From assembly GCF_047663525.1 (NCBI RefSeq), contig NC_092617.1:4778501-4842500 (forward strand): a stretch of DNA of 64,000 nt. The letters are read 5' to 3'. The notes beneath the pieces are model-generated. The model made no database searches. It was not told the DNA's origin and saw only the letters and a list, made by a program, of their open reading frames with translations. Origin of the DNA: Anas platyrhynchos (taxonomy: Eukaryota > Chordata > Aves > Anseriformes > Anatidae). Numbering within the stretch: position 1 is the first letter of the stretch; each line of letters begins with the position of its first letter. The position numbers and the translations under genes were made by a program. Positions 11,329 to 21,439 of this stretch are shown here, in pieces.

Positions 11329-11574
11329 GTCTATACCTACAGAGGAAGCCTAGTTCAATAGGTTGAATGGAAGATGTAGTCAAAGTAAAAAAAAATTACT
11401 TAATAAATTAAAACAATATCAGAAGTTATGAAAATAATAAAAACAAAAAATGGTATGAAAAACTCTCATGTCACTTTCTCAAATCGAATGGTAGCGTTTA
11501 GAGGATTATTATTATTATTACAATATGATAATAATACTAAGTATAAAAATGGTATGATAAAAATCACAATAATG

Positions 11575-12516
11575 TTAACAACACTGATGCTTAAGAAGCA
11601 CATATAGAAACAATTTTCTCACTGCAACTTTGAGCTCCTGGTTCCTCATGCTGTAGATGATGGGGTTCACTGCTGGAGGTACCACTGAGTACAAAAGTGA
11701 CACCACCAAGTCCAGAGATGGGGAAGATATAGAAGCGGGCTTCAAGTAGGCAAACATGGAAGTGCTAAGAAAGAGGAAGACCACGGCCAGGTGAGGGAGG
11801 CACGTGGAAAAGGCTTTGTGCCGTCCCTGCTCAGAGGGCATTCTCAGCACAGCCCTCAAGATCTGCACATAGGACAGCACAATGAAAACAAAACAAGCAA
11901 ATGATAAAGAAACACTAAACACAAGGATGCCAGTTTCCCTGAGATAAGAATCTGAACAGGAGAGCTTGAGGATGTGGGGGATTTCACAGAAGAACTGGTC
12001 CAAAACATTGCCTTGGCAAAGGGGCAGGGAAAATGTGCTGGCCGTGTGCAGGACAGCATTGAGAAAGCCACTGCCCCAGGCAGCTGCTGCCATCTGGGCA
12101 CAAGCTCTGCTGCCCAGGAGGCTCCCGTAGTGCAAGGGCTTGCAGATGGCAACGTAGCGGTCGTACGCCATGATGGTGAGAAGGTAATACTCCGATGACA
12201 TCAACAAGACAAAGAGAAAGACCTGTGTAGTACATCCTTGATGGGAGATGGCCCTGGTGTCCCAGAGGGCATTGGCCATGGCTTTGGGCAGAGTGGTGGA
12301 GATGCAGCCCAGGTCGAGGAGGGCGAGGTTGAGGAGGAAGAAGTACATGGGGGTGTGGAGGCGGTGGTGGCAGGCTACGGCGCTGAGGATGAGGCCGTTG
12401 CCCAGGAGGGCAGCCAGGTAGATGCCCAGGAAGAGCGCGAAGTGCAGGAGCTGCAGCTCGCGCGTGTCTGCGAATGCCAGCAGGAGGAACTCGCTCACAG
12501 AGCTGCTGTTGGGCAT
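11575..12516 (-). CDS. OR2: olfactory receptor, family 14-like (313 aa, intact)
   Basis: This is a seven-TM odorant receptor. It has a glycosylation site at N3 (MPNSSS), GN at 39-40 in TM1, LHTPMYFFL at 53-61, Cys95 for the TM3-extracellular loop disulfide, MAYDRYVAIC at 116-125, the loop cysteines in LPLCQGN and FFCEIP, SYVQILRAVL in TM5, KAFSTCLPHL in TM6 and NPIIYSM in TM7. The length is normal for the family. The C-terminus KHQCC ends in two cysteines, possible palmitoylation targets. The start is the first ATG after the predicted acceptor (AG at 12541-12540), and all related copies begin MPN. It is the mirror partner of OR6, whose flanks are inverted copies of its own. The ligand cannot be inferred. 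Confidence 0.95.
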   Translation of the reverse strand: MPNSSSVSEFLLLAFADTRELQLLHFALFLGIYLAALLGNGLILSAVACHHRLHTPMYFFLLNLALLDLGCISTTLPKAMANALWDTRAISHQGCTTQVFLFVLLMSSEYYLLTIMAYDRYVAICKPLHYGSLLGSRACAQMAAAAWGSGFLNAVLHTASTFSLPLCQGNVLDQFFCEIPHILKLSCSDSYLRETGILVFSVSLSFACFVFIVLSYVQILRAVLRMPSEQGRHKAFSTCLPHLAVVFLFLSTSMFAYLKPASISSPSLDLVVSLLYSVVPPAVNPIIYSMRNQELKVAVRKLFLYVLLKHQCC

Positions 12517-12539
12517 TTGGTGGTTCTGGCCATGGGTTA

Positions 12540-14036
12540 CTGCTCAAGGAAGAAAAAATCTTTAATAAATAAGAAGACATACCTGAGATAAACTTCTTCC
12601 ATTTCTCGCTTAACTGCCCTGAAAATTCTTTCAGTCAGGCTTTTAGCAGGGCCCTTTCATGTGGTCTACTTCATGCTGCCTTAGGGTATCCCTGGGAGCA
12701 GGTGACCCTGATCTGAGTAAGAAAGGAGTCAGTCCTGCCCCACAACCAGAGGTAAAGAGGAAGATGGGGTACTCTCAGATTCAATAGAGAGTATAATTTA
12801 TGATTATAAAGAGCTTTTCAATATTGTTGCTCCCAGTTTACCCAACTGCAGAACAGAGCTGTGGGAATTTATTTTTGCATTTTGTACCGATCTGCTCACC
12901 CTGCTCTGTTTTCTAAGGCATTTCAAGTGAAAACCTGTCGATCCTCAGACAAAAGAGGATGGTTCCTTTGGTGCTGAGTTTCATTTAGAGACAACAGCCA
13001 CGGTTAAGCTCATTTGGCCTGTGCTGGCATTTCCTGAGCTACAGAACTATTGGACTCATAGGTTCATAGAGACATGGAGTCATAGAATATCCCAGCTTGG
13101 AAGGGGCCCACAAGGATATTCAAATCCCACCCCTGAATCTGTACGTGAAAACCCCCAAATTGGTCTATGTATCTGAGGGGGTTGCCCAAATATTTCTTAA
13201 ATTCTGGCAGCCTCAGTGTTGTGACCACTTTCCTGTGGTGCCTGTTCCAGTACCTAAGAAACCACGACACTGCTGAGGGCAGAGGAATCCAGGCACAAAG
13301 TGCAGATCTCCAGAACTCTCACCCTGTCCCCGTACTCCCCTTCCCCCAAGCACACCAAGGGCTCACCCCACGGGCATGTGAAACCCCCATCCCCAGCCAG
13401 CCTGCGAACAAGACCAGCAGCAGCACGGCCAGCTGGAGAAGCCAGGAGGAATGCCAGCGTGCTGCTGCCAGGGGAGGCAAGGCCAGGGAGGGACAGACGG
13501 ACACTCAGCAGACCCTCCTGTGCTGCAGCTCTGCCTGCAGAGGAGGCAGCTCCTTATCATTGCAAATGCTGTTTGCTCTGCTTTAGCCTGCAGACACTTC
13601 CCAAAGACAGGGGGTATCAGAGCTTTTGTAGCTCCTAAAGATAAGCTAGGATAAAACCTGAGAGGACCACATTATGATGATGCTGGTGCAGTCCATGAGA
13701 TGATGTTTGGGAAGGTACTTTACAAATTTGATCACCGAGTTACTGATTTCTCAATGCAATGCTCCAGGAGTCTCAGTCTCCTGTACAATCCTGAAAATGA
13801 AACCTGCCTCCTGTCCACTGCAGCAGTCTGCAAGCACAGACTGCAGAAAAAGTCTTCCCCTTCACATAAGCCAAGCCTCGATCTTCCTCCTGAATTGCCC
13901 CTCATAATGCCATTATCTAAAGCACTGCAGAAACAGAGAGACCAACCCTGACAGATGCTATCAGCCATGTGATGTGCCAGCTGTAGAAGACCCCTCTGGC
14001 AACCCCACCTGCAGTGCCCTGCTTCCAGAGCCTCAC
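12540..14036 (-). other. Predicted intron of OR2
   Basis: The predicted donor is GTGAGGCTCTGG (GT at 14036-14035). The acceptor is a T-rich tract ending GAGCAG, with AG at 12541-12540, 24 bases before the ATG. The layout matches OR1. A CR1 fragment sits inside. No RNA evidence is available; the prediction rests on conservation across seven units. Confidence 0.55.
13050..13268 (-). mobile_element. CR1 LINE fragment inside the OR2 intron
   Basis: On the minus strand it reads WNRHHRKVVTTLRLPEFKKY, the CR1 ORF2 C-terminal end, then runs to the 3' tail near AGTCATAGAATATCCCAGC. It is absent from the equivalent position upstream of OR1, so it inserted after those two units separated, or was lost there. 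Confidence 0.8.
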
Positions 14037-14410
14037 GGTGCCAAGAGCCTGCAGATGTGTCCTGCCACACGCTGCCCTCTGTTGTTGCGCTCCTCAGTGC
14101 CTCCAAGCCCTCTCTCCTTCTGTCCTCTCTGTGTGCCACCTGCAGTCAGAGCCCCCAGCCCTGCTGCACTGTGCAGAGAAGCTGCTCCTGGGCACAGCTG
14201 TCTCTCTGCAGCGCTTACCAGGAGCTCCCCTTGGGCCCAGGAGCCCGGCCCAGCTCAGCAGCACAGCACCCGACCATGGCATCACTTTCTCTGTGCCCTT
14301 GGGCTCCCTCGAGGTGTCCCCAAGGCCTCAGGGCTGACAGCTCCTGAGAGCAGCAGGGTATCTGCTGGGGTGTGGTGTTTGAAGCAGCCTGAAGTCATCA
14401 CCAACTTCTT
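14037..14410 (-). repeat. Module U upstream of OR2 (first-exon side)
   Basis: This is a direct repeat of 2252-2480, with the same GGAGCAGCTTCTCTGCACAG block. A second possible donor, GGTAAGCGCTGCAG (GT at 14218-14217), also exists, so the first-exon boundary for OR2 is ambiguous. The inner inverted repeat begins right after it. Confidence 0.5.
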
Positions 14411-14414
14411 GAGA

Positions 14415-15606
14415 AAAGTCACAGGGGTGGGAGAGATGTGGACTGTAGCTTCATAAGCATAACTTAACAACCATCATATTGCAGTGTTTTGTGTCTGTTT
14501 GGAATTGCCGGGGTGATGACACGCTTAAGCATTTCATAGTTTTGTTTAAGATTGCACTTGCTCAGAGGTGAAATTCCAAAGCAATTGACGTGTCCACTGC
14601 TGTAGGTGGCTGCCCAGATCTTCGAACTCTCCCTGCCACTCCTAGCTTTCCTGCCTCTGGACAGATCTCTGGATGGCACGTTTAAGTTGTTGTTTAAACT
14701 TAAACAAAACCTGAATGGCATTGAGGAGACCTAAAAATAGGAACATGCTGGTTTGACCATCCCAAAGATATTCAAAGCTTTGAAGAGCTGTTGTAATTAG
14801 CCCGGAGGAGAAGCATGAGGTGGAGGAGAAAGGGAGAGTGAAGAAGTGGGGAAAAGCATCCCCCACCACCCTGCATAGATTTAATCCCTGAGGAGAAAAG
14901 GCAAAGACTGTAATTCTTCATAGTTTCCAAGAGATGAAGAGATGGTTCCTCAGGTATTGAGGGGGCAATAATTTTATCCTATCAGAAGTCAGTGTTATCC
15001 AATACAGCAAGGCAGTAACCTTAAACCAACCCCCAGAACTGATAAACAGCATGACATGGAAGTTACTTATGTGTTATACAACACAGTTCTGAAAAGTAGC
15101 ACAACAGACCCCAGATCAAAAAGATCAATATTGTGATCAGCAACTGTTAAACTCATCTAATGCTTATAACAATTTATTTTTAAAATGCTGTGGTCAGATC
15201 TGGCATCTCAACCTCTGTGCTCCATGCTAGGCACCAAGAAGACTTGCTGTGGTTTGACCCTGCAGGCAGCTCAGCACTACAAATCTATTCATCCAATGGG
15301 ACGGAGGAGAGAACTCAGAGGAAAAAAAAAAAAAAAGTAAAAGTTCATGGGTTGAGATAAAGGCAATTTAATAGAACGCAAAAGGAATTATTATTATTAC
15401 TATTATTATTGACACCAATCAAATAAGGTCATGACGTTTTTGTGTTCATATCAAAAGACAGGAAAGGTGGTGGTGATTAATCAGAAATTGACAGAGCTGA
15501 GCATGACATAGATTGTATGGAATAAGTGCTGGATATTGTCTTAGTTTTGTCTGAGACAGAGTTATTTTTTCTTCCTAGTAGCTGGTATGGTGCTGTGTTT
15601 CAAATG
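14415..15606 (-). mobile_element. ERV fossil in left inner arm (LTR pieces, leader, start of gag region)
   Basis: This is the inverted partner of 34235-35413. LTR-like parts lie at about 15230-15606 and leader sequence at about 14415-15220, including a primer-binding-like stretch near 15227. It is a broken, old copy that was present before the inner duplication, since both arms share it. Confidence 0.7.
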
Positions 15607-15607
15607 T

Positions 15608-16440
15608 ACAGAATCACAGAATAGTTCGGGTAGGAAAAGACCTTACAGATCACATAATTCCAACTCAACTCCCATGGGCAGGGACACCTTCCACTAGACC
15701 AGGTTGATGAAAGCCCATCTAACCTGGCCTTGAATGCATCACAGGATGGGGCACAGATCTAATAGATCCATGTCCTTCTTACACAGGTAGCCCCAGAGCT
15801 GAATGCAGTCCTTGAGGTGTGGCCTCACCAGGGCCAAGTACAGAAGGACTGTCACTTCCCTACATCTGTTGACCACAGTATCCTTGGTACAAGGCAGGCC
15901 TTCTTACAACTTCCTCGTAAGGGGGTGTCGAGAGGCAGGAGACCTTTTCTCTATTAACACCAGCGACAGGACCCGCGGGAACGGAGTTAAGCTGAGGCAG
16001 GGGAAGTTTAGGCTGGACATCAGGAGGGGGTTCTTCACAGAGAGAGTGGTTGCACACTGGAACAGGCTCCCCAGGGAAGTGGTCACTGCACCAAGCCTGA
16101 CTGAATTTAAGAAGAGATTGGACTGTGCACTTAGTCACATGGTCTGAACTTTTGGGTAGACCTGTGCGGTGTCAAGAGTTGGACTTGATGATCCTTAAGG
16201 GTCCCTTCCAACTCAGGATATTCTATGATTCTATGATTCTATGATTCTTGGCCAACTTAGCACACTGATGGCTCATACTAGGCCGACTACCCACCAATAT
16301 CCCCAGGTCCTTTTCCCCTGGGCAGCTGTCCAGCCGCCCTTCCCACAGCATTGCATGGAGTTGTTGTGCCCCAAGTGCAGAACCCAGCACTTGGCTATGT
16401 TGAACTTCATGCAGTTGGCCTCAGCCCATGGGTGCAGCAA
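15608..16440 (-). mobile_element. CR1 LINE (minus), split by a second CR1
   Basis: The two parts, 15608-15905 and 16250-16440, are continuous in the right arm (33725-34225), where CR1 ORF2 words such as GPCTWGTTTPC-frame fragments and the 3' tail are uninterrupted. The tail (CAGAATCACAGAATAGTTCG) lies at 15610. The element predates the inner duplication. Confidence 0.85.
15906..16249 (+). mobile_element. CR1 LINE (plus) nested in the older CR1
   Basis: It encodes the C-terminal end of CR1 ORF2 ([31 protein letters not shown]) and ends with the 3' tail ATTCTATG repeated. TTCTT occurs immediately before it (15901-15905) and at its end (16245-16249), a possible 5-bp target duplication that overlaps the tail repeat. 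The right arm has an empty site at about 33930-33934, so this insertion is younger than the inner inverted duplication. Confidence 0.9.
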
Positions 16441-16830
16441 TCAACAAGACAGAAGTCACCTCATGAACATTTTTAAAGGAATGGGCTGGCTGCTGCTCTT
16501 GCAGCTTCTTGGCAAGACACAGCCAAGCTATGAGCCTCCTGCTCTCCAGTCATGGACTCAAGCAGAAGGGACAAGATGACCCATATGCGGGCCTTCTTTC
16601 TGCCTGGGTCCTCCTGGGTCTGGAGGCAGAGGGGATCCCCCAGTCAGCATGCCAAGCAGGTGCCTTCTGCTGGCCTAGCAGGGCCACTGCCAGATGTCAG
16701 CCCAAAAGTGCAGATCCCAGGTCTATGTCAAGGGTGACCTGCCACCTACAGACAGAAGTGACCTCGCAGTCCCTGCCACAGACACATTCCTGCTGCTGCG
16801 GCAGGAGATCCTGAGGTAGAGCTGACTTCT
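16440..16830 (+). repeat. Module M1, copy 2
   Basis: This is the partner of 33345-33720 in the right arm and nearly identical by eye over the length compared. It lacks the roughly 70-bp internal stretch of the longer M1 copies. Confidence 0.75.
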
Positions 16831-16839
16831 CTAGTCCCT

Positions 16840-17290
16840 TAGAGACAAGGGTTCACTTTTCTGGATTAGAAATTTAGCAGATGGGCTGTCCTGTTTAGGG
16901 TGTCAGGTCTGTGGTTAGGTTATGGACAAGCTTTGTGGAATAGGTTTTTGTTTTACATCTGCCTAGAAGTCTAGGTTTAATGGAGCATGTTAATGCTAGT
17001 ATTGAAGGCAGGGATTAGGGTGAACACAAGAGTAAAGGCAAGGGTAAAGGGTAAAAAAAGTGGGCTGAGTTTTGCTTCATGGAATAATTTGAGTTCAAGC
17101 ATTAGAATAGGGGATTCTTGTCGGGGCGTTGGAGTGGCATTTAGGTTTAGGGATTACTCTTTAAAACTCTTCAAAAATGGGTTTTCATTAAAACTGGTTA
17201 CTTTTTAAAATTGGCTAATAGCCTTACAGTTTTAATTCTGTGTTAAAGCAGCATCAACATTGCAGGAAGCCTCTTACCTCTACGAAATTG
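16840..17290 (+). repeat. Module M2, copy 2
   Basis: It contains the words GGCAGGGATTAGGGTGAACA and TTTAGGTTTAGGGATTAC, and is followed by a TTTTAAAA-rich stretch. It is the inverted partner of 32890-33330. Confidence 0.7.
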
Positions 17291-17960
17291 TTGTAGAGGT
17301 TCACTCACTCTTCTCCCTCCCTCTCTAGGGATGTCTGGATCAGCCCCTGGCTTTGTGTTTCATGGATTACTGAGGGCAGATGGAGAGACATCAGTCAAGG
17401 CAGGGAGGTGCCCAGAGCAAGGTGAGAGCAAGGTGGGGAAGCAAGGTGGGTATCTAAGTCCTGCAGGGAAACAGGTGCAGACATGTGACAGCATAGGACA
17501 GCGTGTGGTGGTTGTTGTCAAGGATCTTTTGCAAGATGAAAGCCCCGACAGAGCCAACAGCTTTGTCTGCTGGGCTCTGGCTCTTGTCTCCGTCAGTGAT
17601 GCCTATGAGGAGACACCTCATCCTTACAGCAGTAGGGCCTCAATGCCTCCTCATCCCCCTCCAGGAGCCTGGGAGATGTCCTCCTGTAGCCTTGTACTTG
17701 GCACTGCCCTTACCCACTGTGCACTGACCCAGGAAGAGCCCTAAACTGCGCTGGAGGGACAGGATCTCCCTTCCCAGAGGCTGGGGTCAGGGCCCGACTG
17801 TTGGACTTCATGGGACACATCAAGGTTTCCTCAGCATCAGGGCCACCTTTCCTGGGCCCTGGTCTCCCCGTCATCACTGCCTGCCCTTTTCTGCTCTAAC
17901 AAGTCCATGGGGAGGCCTTGACAGTAATGTCCCTCAGTGGGACCGTTAGCACTGCGAGAG
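17290..17960 (+). repeat. Module M3-related block, left inner arm
   Basis: This is the inverted partner of 32210-32830. It contains CTATGAGGAGACACCTCATC and ends near GTCCATGGGGAGGCCTTGAC. It sits between M2 and the first-exon block of OR3. No gene is supported. Confidence 0.6.
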
Positions 17961-18170
17961 GCTTTGGAGTTTGCGTCAGACTTGGACTACTTGAGAAGCT
18001 GCTTCTGCCACCCAGATAAAGCTCCTCTGCCAGGCACAGCATTGCTGGGGGCACTGCGTGCAGCTGGCATGGGGAGAGGAGAGAAGGGGGAGACAGGTTC
18101 AGGGCAGCCTGGAATAGAAAGGCAGGGGAGAGCGGGCAGAGGGAGAAATCTTGCCAGCCACCTCCCCATG
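17960..18170 (+). other. Predicted noncoding first-exon region of OR3
   Basis: It ends at the donor CCATG|GTAAGTCTCTGG (GT at 18171). The same donor word follows the equivalent block at OR4, OR5 and OR7. The 5' limit of the exon cannot be set from sequence alone. Confidence 0.5.
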
Positions 18171-19152
18171 GTAAGTCTCTGGCTGCAGGGCAATGCCACT
18201 GCACACCCTGCCAGGCTCTCCTGGAGCTGGCCCAGCCCTCAGCTGATGGGAGCTCTCAGGAGGACGCTCTGTGTTGGAGTTGAAGGGCATGCAGGGCTCG
18301 TGTGCTGCAGGGTCAGCGTGCAGGGCCTGAGGGCTCCCTCCTCTTAGGGCCGGCTGCAGGCTGTGCAGCCGGGGGTGCAGGCAGGGGTGGCCAGGGCTGT
18401 GGTACAGAGCAGGGTCCCTGCTGTGCCCCAGAGGCTGTGTGCCGCGGCAGGGCCTCTGCCACCTGCCAGGCTCAGCACTCAGCCTGCCTGGGGAGCTTCC
18501 CAGGGGCTGCGGGGAGAAGCTGTGGGTGGAAGGAGCCCCCCTGGTACCGCAGGGCAGGACAGGGCAGGGTCCTGCTGCTGCCCAGAGCCTGCTGCCTGGG
18601 GCAGGCTGCTCACAGCCCCACACCTCCCCAGGGCACTGCACTGCAGAACTGCCCGGCAAGAGCTACCTGAAGGCAGTGCACTTTTTAGAATCTGCTTCAT
18701 TTTCCTGCCCATGTGCTGAGGCAGAAGGATGGTAATGGAGTAGGAGCATCTGTAGTAGAGACAAAGGCTCCTTGAGCATTGCTGCTGCTCTGAGGCACCT
18801 CACACACCTCAGCATACAGACACCACCTTTGTTGTTTCTTAAGGAGTTATTTGACCTTCTCCTCTCCTGCAGGCAGGGACATGTCCTTGCCCAGTGAACT
18901 TCTCAGATCACTCAGGGTTCCCTTTTACCTGTCTACACCAGGACTGACTGCTGCAGAGGCCACAGCACAGCCCCCTGCTTCTTTTGGCACCCTCAGAGCA
19001 CCAGGCAGAGGTAAGCCAAGCAGCTGCAGAAAGCTCTTCCTGTGAAAGGAATGGAAAAGAATGTGTTCTGTGTGACTGTTCTATGAGACGTGCAAAGTAT
19101 TTTGGTAAGAGAAGTCCTTACATTTTACAATGTCACTTCTTCTTTTGGACAG
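18171..19152 (+). other. Predicted intron of OR3
   Basis: The donor GTAAGTCTCTGG is at 18171. The acceptor is CTTCTTTTGGACAG, with AG at 19151-19152, 23 bases before the ATG. The first 700 bases are nearly identical to the OR4 intron by eye. The last 150 bases differ much more, matching the drop in similarity over the receptors themselves. Confidence 0.6.
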
Positions 19153-19175
19153 ACTACCTTGCTCAGAGGCAATAA

Positions 19176-20102
19176 ATGTGTAACAACAGCTCCATCACCG
19201 AGTTCCTCCTGCTGGCATTCGCAGACACACGCAAGCTGCAGCTCCTACACTTCGCGCTCTTCCTGGGCATCTACCTGGCTGCCCTCCTGGGCAACGGACT
19301 CATCCTCACTGCTGTAACCTGTGACCACCGCCTGCACACCCCCATGCACTTCTTCCTCCTCAACCTCGCCCTCCTCGATCTGGGCTCCATCTCCACTTCT
19401 GTCCCCAAAGCCATGGCCAATTTCCTCTGGGATGCCAGGGTCATTTCCTACCCAGGATGTGCTGCACAGGTCTTTTTGCTAGTCTTTTTGATTTCATCAG
19501 AATTATCTCTTCTCACTGTCATGGCTTACGACCGTTACATCGCCATCTGTCAGCCCCTGTACTACAGGACCCTCCTGAGCAGCAGAGCCTGTGCCAACAT
19601 GGCAGCAGCTGCCTGGGGCAGTGGCTTTCTCCATGCTGTGCTGCACACTGCCAATACATTTTCACTGCCTCTCTGCAATGGCAATACCCTCAACCAGTTC
19701 TTCTGTGAAATCCCCCAGATCCTCAAGCTCTCCTGCTCAGACTCCTACCTAAGGGAAGTTCAAGTTCTTGTGGTTACTGCTTTTCTATTTGGGGGTTGTT
19801 TTGTTTTCATTGCTCTGTCCTATGTGCAGATCTTCAGGGCTGTGCTGAGGATTCCCTCGCAGCAGGGACGGCACAAAGCCTTTTCCACATGCCTCCCTCA
19901 CCTGGCTGTGGTCTCCCTCTTTATGAGCACTATCATGTTTGCCCAACTGAAGCCCCCATCCATCTCTTCCCCATCCCTGGACCTGGTGCTCGCAGTCCTG
20001 TATGCAGTTGTGCCTCCAGCAGTGAACCCCCTCATCTACAGCATAAGGAGCCAGGAGCTCAAGAATGCCATATGGAAACTGATGGCCAGGTGTTTTTCAT
20101 AA
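19176..20102 (+). CDS. OR3: olfactory receptor, family 14-like (308 aa, intact)
   Basis: This is a complete seven-TM odorant receptor with the MCNNSSITEF N-terminal type (glycosylation sites N3 and N4) rather than MPN. GN lies at 39-40, followed by LHTPMHFFLL (His where other copies have Tyr58), Cys95, MAYDRYIAICQPLYY, FFCEIPQILKLSC, SYVQIFRAVL, KAFSTCLPHL and NPLIYSI. The C-terminal WKLMARCFS is shared in type with OR4 (WKVMTGCFS) and not with the others. The start is the first ATG after the predicted acceptor. It is the mirror partner of OR4 within the inner inverted repeat, and an LTR fossil begins 278 bases after the stop. No clear AATAAA was seen before it. Confidence 0.95.
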   Translation: MCNNSSITEFLLLAFADTRKLQLLHFALFLGIYLAALLGNGLILTAVTCDHRLHTPMHFFLLNLALLDLGSISTSVPKAMANFLWDARVISYPGCAAQVFLLVFLISSELSLLTVMAYDRYIAICQPLYYRTLLSSRACANMAAAAWGSGFLHAVLHTANTFSLPLCNGNTLNQFFCEIPQILKLSCSDSYLREVQVLVVTAFLFGGCFVFIALSYVQIFRAVLRIPSQQGRHKAFSTCLPHLAVVSLFMSTIMFAQLKPPSISSPSLDLVLAVLYAVVPPAVNPLIYSIRSQELKNAIWKLMARCFS

Positions 20103-20379
20103 CCAACAACATTCTTGCCTCTCTTCTTCTGAAAACAACTGAAAATGTTACTCACGATAGGCCATGCCAATTCTTTAATCTTGTGTTGCTGTTAGTTTCC
20201 ACTAATATTCTGAGTAATTTTGTTCACTTAGAAGTAACATTCTTCATTTTTGTTCATTATTCTATTTCCCTCTTAAAAGAGCTATGCCTAAAACTCACAT
20301 CTGCTTTCAGAGTTGCCGTCACATTAGAACGTGCTCAAAGAGAGTCCCAAAGGCTCCCTGGGACATAGGAAGTGCTGGG

Positions 20380-21426
20380 TGTAGTGGGTTTATATGGCAA
20401 GGTTTTGGTAGCAGGGGGCCAGAGGGGTGGCTTCTGTGAGAAGGACCTAGAAGCTGCCCCATGTTAGGTAAGGACCCTATTGCTGACAAGAGCTGAGCCA
20501 ATAAGTGATGTTGTTTTGCACCTCTGTGAGAGCATGTTTAAGGCATGGAAAAAAAAATGCTGTGCCACATAGCAGCTGGGAGAGTGAGAGGAGTGATGAA
20601 CAGTCTTGCAGGCACCAAAGTCACTAAAGAAGGAGGCGTAGAGGTGCTCCAGGCTCCGGAGCAGAAGTCCCCTGCAGCCTGTGGTGAGGACCATGGTGAA
20701 GCAGGCTGTCCCCCTGCAGCCCATGGAGCACCACGGTGGAGCAGGGTTCCACACTGCAGCTCGTGGAGGAGACCACAGTCGAGCAGGTGGACCTGCACTG
20801 AGGGAGGCTGCAGCCTGTGGAAGACTCCTGCTGGAGCAGATTCCGGGCCGGACCTGTAGCCCGTGGAGAGGAGCCCACGCAGGAGCAGGTGACCTGGCAG
20901 GAGCTGCTGCCCGTGGGGGAGCCAGGTTGGAACAGTTTGCTCCTGAGGGATGGACCCAATGGTACAGACCCATATCTGGAGCAGTTCTGGAAGAGTTGCT
21001 GCCTCTGGGCAGCTCATGCCAGATCCGTTCAGCAAGGAATGCATCCCGTGGGAGGGACCCCACGGCACAGGGGATGAGAGTGATTGAGAAGGAGCGACAG
21101 AGAAGAAGCGCTATAGAATGACCATAACCCCCGCTCCCCCATTCCCCTGCACCACTCAGGGGGATGAGGTGGAAGTGGCTGGTTGGGGAAAGGTGCTTTT
21201 GGTTTCTTTCCTTTGTTTCTCACTTCTATAGCTTATTAGTAATAAGTACTATCTCCCTATGCCGAGTCTGTTTTGCCCATCACAATAATTACTGTGCAAT
21301 CTCCTCATCCTTTTCTCAACCCTTGAGCTCTCTTCATCATATTTTCTCCCCGTTCCTCTTTGAGGAGGGGGAGTGAGAGAGCAGTTGTGGTGGAGCTCGG
21401 CCGCCCACCCGAGTAAAACCACCACA
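20380..21426 (+). mobile_element. Solo LTR of an avian ERV (ERVL-like), about 1.05 kb
   Basis: It starts TGTAGTGGGTTTATATGGCA and ends ACCACCACA. Inside is a GC-rich array of GGAGCAG...CCCGTGG units typical of a common avian ERV LTR. The five bases on each side do not match, so no target duplication is visible. It lies exactly where the left inner arm stops. No internal retroviral genes adjoin it. The family name comes from memory. Confidence 0.75.
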
Positions 21427-21439
21427 AAGACACAAACCT

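Larger units (their letters stand above)
14415..20378 (+). repeat. Inner inverted repeat, left arm (partner 29413-35413)
   Basis: The arm starts at the stretch AGTCACAGGGGTGGGAGAG (partner near 35413) and ends at TCCCTGGGACATAGGA (partner near 29420-29430). It contains, in order, an ERV fossil, CR1, M1, M2, M3, the first-exon block and OR3. In the stretch compared by eye (16505-16900) it matches the right arm at nearly every base. It holds one insertion absent from the right arm, the nested CR1 at 15906-16249. Confidence 0.88.

Noticed and set aside
11974-12591. Long plus-strand frames opposite OR2 (and similar ones opposite every OR)
   Set aside because: They are antisense shadows of the receptor coding exon, recur in all copies, and have Glu/Val-rich sequence without any domain.
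20464-21121. Open frames of up to 199 codons within 20464-21121
   Set aside because: They lie in a GC-rich LTR with internal GGAGCAG/CCCGTGG repeats that keep several frames open by composition.
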